From: an uncultured Bacilli bacterium
GTDB lineage: Bacteria > Bacillota_I > Bacilli_A > RF39 > UBA660
Assembly: GCA_944351315.1 (NCBI GenBank)
Contig: CALVPL010000044.1
Location: forward strand, 1 to 17,894
DNA: 17,894 nt
Reading direction: 5' to 3'
The position numbers and the translations under genes were made by a program. Each line of letters opens with the position of its first letter. Position 1 is the first letter of the stretch. Below the pieces are notes generated by a model that saw only the letters and a program-made list of their open reading frames with translations, did not search any database and was not told the DNA's origin. Shown here one piece after another: positions 12,926-17,894 of the stretch.

Positions 12926-15872
12926 AAACAGCCTTTTCTTCTAACTTTACACTGACAACTTTAGAAACTCCTTGTTCTTGCATAGTAATTCCATATAAAG
13001 TATCCGCATATTCCATCGTTCTTTTCTTATGGGTAATCAAAATAAATTCACTTTTATCTTTTTGACTTAATAAATACTTACCAAAAGTATCGACATTAGC
13101 TTCATCTAAGGCAGCTTCAACCTCATCTAAAATGCAAAAAGGTACAGGATAAACATTTAAGATTGCAAACAATAAAGAAATCGCAGTCAACGTTTTCTCA
13201 CCACCAGACAATAATCCTATATTGTTTAATTTTTTTCCTGGTGGTTCAGCAATAATATCAATGCCAGTTTCCAAAATATTATCCGGATCAGTTAAAACTA
13301 ATTTTCCAGTCCCGCCTTTAAACATTTTTTTAAAGACATTCGAAAATTCAGTTTGAATTTTATCAAAAGCATCTTTAAGCTTTTCCACCATAATTTCATC
13401 CATTTCAGCAATAACCTTTAAAAGTTCTTCGCAAGCTTGCTCCAAATCATTTTTTTGTGTTGTTAAAAATTCATAACGGCCACTTAATCGTTCATATTCC
13501 TCAATACTGCCCAAATTCACCGTTCCTAAATCTTTCATTTCCTTACGTAAACTATTTACTTTCATTCGGGCAATTTCACTTTCAATTTCTAACCGATAAT
13601 CCATTTTAGCTTTTTCATAAGTCATATGATAATTTTCCGATAAAACCGTCAACAAATAATCCATTTTAGTATCCATTTTTCCTAAAGAAATTTCTAAGTC
13701 CTTTAAAGTTTGTTCTGTTTGATATAAACCACTACTATTTTTCTTATTTTCTGTTTCAATACCCGCAATCAATGAAGAAATTTCACTTTTTTGATTCTTA
13801 TATTCTTGAATCTTTTTCATAAGCAATTCTTTTTCTACTTCTACTTCTGTAATCGTTTTCATGATTCCTAAAATATTATCTTCTAAATTTCCCTTCTTTA
13901 ACGAAGTATTTGCTGCAAGTTGTTTAGAAATATTTCCCAATTTTTCCTCGAGATCACGTTCATTCATTTCTTTTTGCGATAATAAATCCTCCGTATAAAT
14001 ACGTTGACGAGTAACTTCTTGTTCTTTTTCTTCTATATTCGCAAGTTTTTGTTTAAATTTAGTTTCTTCCTCTTCATAATCCTTTAAACGACTTTCCAAT
14101 TTTTGTAATTCCACTTTTGTTCGTTCTAAATCAGTTTTCATTTGTAAAAGACTTATACTTTTTTTAGCAGAACCACCAGTTAAAGATCCACCAGCATGTA
14201 AAATCTCCCCATCTAATGTTACTACTCGATATTTATAATTTAAAAGCTTTCCAACTTTTTCCATTGAGTCATATCCAGCAACCACAAACACATTGCCAAG
14301 TTGATTTTCAATAACACTTTTGTATTTAGGATCATATTTAACCAAATCACTAGCAATTCCCAAAAATCCCGATTCTTTTTTTGCTAAAGAAATTAAACTC
14401 TCTGCAACATATCTAGAAGAAATGGTATCTAATGGGAAAAAAGTAGCTCGTCCTAACTTGTTTTCCTTTAAAAATTCAATTGCTTTTTGAGCCGCTGAAA
14501 AATCATCGACAACCAAAAAATTTGCTGCTGAAGAAAGTGCTGTATCTATGGCAACACTATATTTAGCATCTGTTTCAATTAATCTCCCAATCGTATTATG
14601 AATTCCTTTCAATCGTGGATGATTTAGCACATTTTTAATCGCATAAGATAAACCTGGATCGTTTTCAATATTATGTTCTAAAATCTCAATTTGATTTTGT
14701 AACATCAACTTCTTTTTTAAAGCATTTTCTTTTTCAGATTGAAACTTTTTATATTGAAACTCACATAAACTAGCTTCTTCATCATTTAAAGAAGTTTGAG
14801 CAAGAATATCCTTTTTCTTTTTTCTTAATTCTTCGATTTCTTCTTTCAAAAGAAGTTGTTGTTTTTGTATCTTTTGTTCTTCTTCTTTTAAAGAGAGTAA
14901 ATTTTGATTAATTTTATCCGCATCCACTTCATATTTTTGTCTTTCTAAAAGAAGAGTTTTTTCACTAGTAAGTTTTGCTAAACGTTCATTTAAAGAAACC
15001 AAACGGTTGTTTTCTTCTTCAATTTTATTTTCGATTTCTAATAACTCAGCTTCATATTGTTCAATTTTTGCTGATCTTGTTAAATTCTCAGTCGATAAAG
15101 ATTTCTTTTTTTGTTCCAATTCTTCAATCTGACTAGTAATCTCTTGATATTTAGAATGAATATCGGCAATATCATGAACCGTTAAAGCAATTTCTAAATT
15201 TTCTAACTCCTCCTGAAAAGCCAAATACTTCTTCGCAACTTCACTTTGTTCTTTTAAAGGCAAAACACTAACTTCAAGTTCCTGAACAATCAAATTTACT
15301 TTCTCTAAATTATCTTGAGTTTTTTCCAATTTTCTTAAACTCTCTAATTTACGATTTTTATATTTTAAAACCTGAGCAGCTCCTTCTAAAATAACCCGAC
15401 GTTCTACAGGTTTAGAATTAATAATTGCTTCAATATTACCTTGGCTAATAATATTATAAGAATCATTTCCAATTCCACTATCAAGTAAAAGTGAAGTAAT
15501 ATCTTTTAATCTTACTTTCACATTATTAATAAAATATTCATTTTCTCCAGTATAATAAAGAATTCGTTTAATTTCTACATCTTCTAAATCGGTATTCAAA
15601 AAATGCGTGGTATTATCAAAAGATAAAGCAACTTCACATCTTTTAAATGGCGGTCTTGTTTCACTTCCAGCAAAAATGACATCACTCATAGCATTAGAAC
15701 CACGTAAACTCTTAATAGATTGTTCCCCTAAAACCCAACGAACCGCATCGACAATATTGCTCTTTCCAGAACCATTCGGTCCAACAATTGCTGTAATATT
15801 CGTTTTAAATTGCATTTCCATCTTATCAGCAAACGATTTAAAACCATAAGCACGTATTCCTTTTAATTTCAT
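12924..15872 (-). CDS. smc: Chromosome partition protein SMC
   Basis: A 982-residue SMC ATPase that with ScpA and ScpB compacts and segregates chromosomes. Walker A GPNGSGKS (31-38) is at the N-terminus. Coiled-coil arms cover about 165-400 and 575-790, around a hinge (about 405-570) with the Gly-rich GGSLTGGSAK at its end. The C-terminal head has the signature LLSGGEKT (887-894) and Walker B CILDE (about 913-917). The family is usually near 1,180 residues; here each arm appears roughly 60-100 residues shorter, as in Mollicutes. The start is ATG 15872 (MKLKGIRAYGFKSF) with GAGGT upstream inside the last rnc codons. It follows rnc after one base, so the two are co-transcribed. No ftsY follows, unlike B. 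subtilis. Confidence 0.96.
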   Translation of the reverse strand: MKLKGIRAYGFKSFADKMEMQFKTNITAIVGPNGSGKSNIVDAVRWVLGEQSIKSLRGSNAMSDVIFAGSETRPPFKRCEVALSFDNTTHFLNTDLEDVEIKRILYYTGENEYFINNVKVRLKDITSLLLDSGIGNDSYNIISQGNIEAIINSKPVERRVILEGAAQVLKYKNRKLESLRKLEKTQDNLEKVNLIVQELEVSVLPLKEQSEVAKKYLAFQEELENLEIALTVHDIADIHSKYQEITSQIEELEQKKKSLSTENLTRSAKIEQYEAELLEIENKIEEENNRLVSLNERLAKLTSEKTLLLERQKYEVDADKINQNLLSLKEEEQKIQKQQLLLKEEIEELRKKKKDILAQTSLNDEEASLCEFQYKKFQSEKENALKKKLMLQNQIEILEHNIENDPGLSYAIKNVLNHPRLKGIHNTIGRLIETDAKYSVAIDTALSSAANFLVVDDFSAAQKAIEFLKENKLGRATFFPLDTISSRYVAESLISLAKKESGFLGIASDLVKYDPKYKSVIENQLGNVFVVAGYDSMEKVGKLLNYKYRVVTLDGEILHAGGSLTGGSAKKSISLLQMKTDLERTKVELQKLESRLKDYEEEETKFKQKLANIEEKEQEVTRQRIYTEDLLSQKEMNERDLEEKLGNISKQLAANTSLKKGNLEDNILGIMKTITEVEVEKELLMKKIQEYKNQKSEISSLIAGIETENKKNSSGLYQTEQTLKDLEISLGKMDTKMDYLLTVLSENYHMTYEKAKMDYRLEIESEIARMKVNSLRKEMKDLGTVNLGSIEEYERLSGRYEFLTTQKNDLEQACEELLKVIAEMDEIMVEKLKDAFDKIQTEFSNVFKKMFKGGTGKLVLTDPDNILETGIDIIAEPPGKKLNNIGLLSGGEKTLTAISLLFAILNVYPVPFCILDEVEAALDEANVDTFGKYLLSQKDKSEFILITHKKRTMEYADTLYGITMQEQGVSKVVSVKLEEKAV

Positions 15873-15873
15873 A

Positions 15874-16530
15874 TTACCTCGCCCTTTTCTGGTACGCATC
15901 ATAAGCAGCATTTTGCTCTGCTTCTTTTTTACTTTTACCAATTCCTGTTCCAAAAACAATTCCGTCTATAATCACATTTACCGTAAATGTTTTATCATGT
16001 GCCGGTCCAGTTTCTTTTACAACATCATAATGCAAACTTTTCTTATCGGTTTGAACCATCTCTTGTAAAATAGATTTATAGTCTCCTAAAAAATAAACAC
16101 CTTTTTTAATATAAGGCAAAATAATTGTATCGACATAATTCTTGGCAACTTCAAAACCACAATCTAAATAGATAGCCCCTAAAACACTTTCAAATACATC
16201 GGCAATAATTGTATCATTTACCTTGCCTTCCTGGCCATGACCTACTAAAATGTATTGATCTAACCCAATTTCTTTCGCATAAGTAGCTAAGGCATTTTCA
16301 CACACAAAAGAAGCTCTAGTTTTACTCATATCACCTTCTTTTAAATCCGTATGTAAATAAAAATACTCACTAGTTACAAGTTCTAAAACAGCATCACCTA
16401 AAAATTCTAAACGTTCATAATTTTCAGTATGATTTTCATTCGAGTAAGAACTATGAGTAAAAGCCCGTCTCATTAATTCTAGGTTTTTTAATTCAATATG
16501 ATATTTTTTAAAAAAATCTCTAAAGTCCAT
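15874..16530 (-). CDS. rnc: Ribonuclease III
   Basis: A 218-residue double-strand-specific endoribonuclease that processes rRNA precursors and structured mRNAs. The catalytic domain carries the signature ERLEFLGDAVLEL, with E42, D46, D111 and E114 as the expected Mg2+ ligands. A double-stranded-RNA-binding domain follows (about 148-217), ending KSKKEAEQNAAYDAY. The start is ATG 16530 (MDFRDFFKKY), with AGAGGT (16540-16535) four bases upstream; the GTG at 16551 lies at the predicted transcript start and is rejected. It is the first gene of an rnc-smc unit, the order found in many Bacillota, and its promoter shares a -35 region with yidD. Confidence 0.95.
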   Translation of the reverse strand: MDFRDFFKKYHIELKNLELMRRAFTHSSYSNENHTENYERLEFLGDAVLELVTSEYFYLHTDLKEGDMSKTRASFVCENALATYAKEIGLDQYILVGHGQEGKVNDTIIADVFESVLGAIYLDCGFEVAKNYVDTIILPYIKKGVYFLGDYKSILQEMVQTDKKSLHYDVVKETGPAHDKTFTVNVIIDGIVFGTGIGKSKKEAEQNAAYDAYQKRAR

Positions 16531-16555
16531 AAATACCTCTACTTTCAACACTCAC

Positions 16556-16584
16556 ATTATACAAAAATAAAAGGGGTTTTACAA
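16556..16584 (-). promoter_or_regulatory. sigma-A promoter of rnc-smc
   Basis: Minus strand TTGTAA (16584-16579), 17 bases, perfect TATAAT (16561-16556). Predicted start near 16549. Overlaps the yidD -35 by five bases. Confidence 0.8.
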
Positions 16585-16606
16585 GTAAACTTTTTTGTAG
16601 TACAAT
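16578..16606 (+). promoter_or_regulatory. sigma-A promoter of yidD and the lipoprotein gene
   Basis: TTTACA (16578-16583), 17 bases, TACAAT (16601-16606). The AGGTG ribosome binding site starts at 16613, on the predicted transcript start. Confidence 0.78.
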
Positions 16607-16611
16607 ACTAC
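16597..16611. promoter_or_regulatory. Dyad over the yidD -10 box (candidate operator)
   Basis: GTAGTA (16597-16602), CAA, TACTAC (16606-16611): perfect 6-bp arms centred on the -10 box. No regulator family is recognised from this sequence. Confidence 0.45.
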
Positions 16612-16617
16612 TAGGTG

Positions 16618-16845
16618 ATGATTCTGAAAAAAATAGTGATCTTTTTTATTCGCTTTTATCAATGCCTACCACTAGCAAGTCATTCTTTTTGTAGATGTAT
16701 ACCAACTTGCAGCGAATACATGATTGAAGCCATTGAATACTATGGTGTGATTAAAGGAATAAAACTAGGCCTAAAAAGAATAAGCAAATGTCGCCCAGGG
16801 GGAATATATGGGTATCAACCACTAAAAAAGGAGTTAGAAAAATGA
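16618..16845 (+). CDS. yidD: Membrane protein insertion efficiency factor YidD
   Basis: A small (about 74-residue) YidD-family protein, a membrane-associated accessory of YidC-dependent insertion. Signatures present are KKIVIFFIRFYQ, CRCIPTCSEYMIEAIEYYG, IKGIKLGLKRISKC and a final GGIYGYQP; the three conserved Cys are kept. The start is uncertain. I mark the first ATG (16618), but it lies directly against the AGGTG ribosome binding site, too close to be used with it. CTG 16624 has ideal spacing (six bases) and gives MKKIVIFF, which matches where relatives begin. The stop overlaps the next ATG (ATGA), so the lipoprotein is translationally coupled. It is not next to rnpA-yidC as in many genomes. 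Confidence 0.9.
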   Translation: MILKKIVIFFIRFYQCLPLASHSFCRCIPTCSEYMIEAIEYYGVIKGIKLGLKRISKCRPGGIYGYQPLKKELEK

Positions 16846-17705
16846 AAAAAATCACAAAAATACTTTTTTTATGTATAGGAATAATATTTCTCACTGGATG
16901 TAACAACTTAGAAAATGCTACTGTTTATACCACAACATATCCAATCGAATATTTAACAAAAGTCTTATACCAAGATCATTCAAATATTCAGTCCATTTAT
17001 CCCGATGGCTCAGACGTTTCTACTTACACTTTAACAGACAAACAAAAAGAAACGTATAGTAAAGCTGAAATATTCATTTATAATGGAACAACTGATGAAA
17101 AAGAAATTGCTAAAGATTTTGCAAATAGCAATCGAAAATTAAAAGTAATCGATGCAGCCTATTCATTAAAATACAAATATGGCATTGAAGAACTATGGCT
17201 AAATCCAAGCAACTATTTAATGCTCGCTTCAAACATTAAAGACAATTTAGAAGAACAAATTGGAACCAAATATATCAACGAAGAAATTGAGCAAAAATAT
17301 AATGAACTAAAAGAAAAGCTTTCAATCATGGATGCTGAAATTCGCAGTATTGCTAAAGAAGCCCAAAATAGAGGTCAAAATACAATTATCGCCTCTTCCA
17401 ACGTATTTAAATTTTTAGAAGATTATGGCTTTCATGTCCTATCTTTAGAAGAATATGAAAATGGCAGTGCCAGCTTAACGACTTTGAAAAACAATTTTAA
17501 CTCAGGAACATACCGATATCTACTTGTCAAGCAAAATGAACCAACAAATGATATGATAAACGAAATTACTAGCCAAACAAATGCCACTGTAATAAACGTT
17601 CATATGATGAATACAATCACAGAAGAAGAAAGAAAAAACAATGCCGATTACTTTACAATTATGGAAGATTTTATATCAAATTTAAAAACGGCTACAAACT
17701 ATTAA
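16842..17705 (+). CDS. TroA/ZnuA-fold substrate-binding-like lipoprotein lacking usual metal ligands
   Basis: A 287-residue lipoprotein: basic start MKKITK, hydrophobic core, and lipobox LTGC with C20 as the predicted lipidated residue. The mature part aligns by pattern with cluster A-I (ZnuA/TroA) binding proteins: TTYPIEYLTKVL, the AEIFIYNG strand, ELWLNPSN where the family has HVWLDP, a long backbone helix near 155-190, and a second lobe ending VINVHMMNTIT. Such proteins deliver Zn2+ or Mn2+ to an ABC importer. At each position where the family uses His or Asp/Glu I see another residue (VST for EPH, EELWLNP for HVWLDP, ASSN for TSHN/D). Its metal role is therefore doubtful. The ATG at 16842 has AAGGAG eight bases upstream and overlaps yidD. 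No ABC permease or ATPase is in view. Confidence 0.78.
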   Translation: MKKITKILFLCIGIIFLTGCNNLENATVYTTTYPIEYLTKVLYQDHSNIQSIYPDGSDVSTYTLTDKQKETYSKAEIFIYNGTTDEKEIAKDFANSNRKLKVIDAAYSLKYKYGIEELWLNPSNYLMLASNIKDNLEEQIGTKYINEEIEQKYNELKEKLSIMDAEIRSIAKEAQNRGQNTIIASSNVFKFLEDYGFHVLSLEEYENGSASLTTLKNNFNSGTYRYLLVKQNEPTNDMINEITSQTNATVINVHMMNTITEEERKNNADYFTIMEDFISNLKTATNY

Positions 17706-17735
17706 AAGAAAGGCTATAAAAGGCTTTTTTCTTTT
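17704..17735 (+). terminator. Possible intrinsic terminator of yidD-lipoprotein unit
   Basis: AAAAGAAA (17704-17711) pairs with TTTCTTTT (17728-17735), extendable by two G-T pairs. The stem is AT-rich and is followed by a T-rich stretch. Confidence 0.45.
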
Positions 17736-17782
17736 ATATAATTTTTATTTTTTACTATACTATAAATAGAAATGAGGTTCTT

Positions 17783-17894
17783 ATGAAAAAAATTCTTTAT
17801 TTTTTAGCATTTTTATCCCTTATCATTTTATACTTTAGCTTGCAAATCCAAACGACTACAAACACCTTCCAAAATAAAATAGATGAAATACTAA
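17783..17894 (+). CDS. N-terminus of an unidentified protein with an N-terminal membrane segment (partial)
   Basis: The frame begins MKKILYFLAFLSLIILYFSL and is open to the window end (37 codons). One hydrophobic segment (residues 4-20) follows a Lys-Lys start, so it is a signal peptide or membrane anchor; there is no lipobox. A polar, Gln/Thr/Asn-rich stretch follows. GAGGT (17774-17778) lies four bases before the ATG, and TATACT (17756-17761) is a possible -10. Too little is visible to name a family. Confidence 0.7.
   Translation, partial: MKKILYFLAFLSLIILYFSLQIQTTTNTFQNKIDEIL

Noticed and set aside
15607..15849. 80-codon plus-strand frame opposite smc
   Set aside because: Antisense to the conserved ATPase head; an artefact of its codon pattern.

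Overview
The window is AT-rich, densely packed bacterial DNA that uses the standard bacterial code. TGA is used as a stop (rarA, xerD, yidD) and tryptophan is encoded by TGG. Gene content points to a low-GC Bacillota lineage near the Erysipelotrichia/RF39/Mollicutes-like group. Reasons are a type-2 Gram-positive peptide deformylase, the rnc-smc pair, a short SMC of about 982 residues, a meso-DAP-type MurE motif, and sporulation genes (spoIIM, spoIVB, a YjcZ-like peptide). The taxonomic placement is inference. The sporulation genes show only that the ancestor or the organism carries part of the endospore programme.

Layout. 1-1301 (minus): start of gpsA, overlapped by rarA. 1384-2280 (plus): xerD-type recombinase. 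2310-2414 (minus): a 34-residue Asn/Gln/Arg-rich peptide. 2532-4336 (plus): an unrecognised 346-residue protein followed by a ZIP metal transporter. 4337-6240 looks accessory. It has two small ORFs in the same frame split by one TAA, about 510 bases without a gene but with diverged repeats, an isolated promoter-like site and a long inverted repeat, then an HTH regulator with a probable self-operator. 6247-7999 (minus): mnmA and spoIIM. 8078-8173 (plus): a 31-residue Prli42-like membrane miniprotein. 8211-10467 (minus): spoIVB and an ftsW/spoVE SEDS protein. 10599-11451 (plus): YjcZ-like peptide and def. 11448-15872 (minus): murE and smc, with rnc upstream of smc (15874-16530). 16618-17705 (plus): yidD overlapping a TroA/ZnuA-fold lipoprotein. 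17783-end: an N-terminally anchored protein cut by the window edge.

How the genes work together. Most are housekeeping: cell wall synthesis (murE, ftsW), chromosome maintenance (smc, xerD, rarA), RNA and protein maturation (rnc, mnmA, def), membrane biogenesis (gpsA, yidD) and sporulation (spoIIM, spoIVB, yjcZ-like). No rRNA, tRNA, CRISPR array, insertion sequence or complete prophage was seen.

The most unusual signals are regulatory. Two divergent promoter pairs (rarA/xerD and rnc/yidD) share one -35 region with identical 17/17 spacing. At least seven promoters place the Shine-Dalgarno sequence only 5-7 bases after the -10 box, so the predicted mRNA begins on its own ribosome binding site. 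This rule revises several starts and suggests a CTG start for yidD. The other notable oddities are the lipoprotein that appears to have lost the usual metal ligands and the 4.3-6.2 kb accessory island. I did not find a convincing complete new defence or mobile system.
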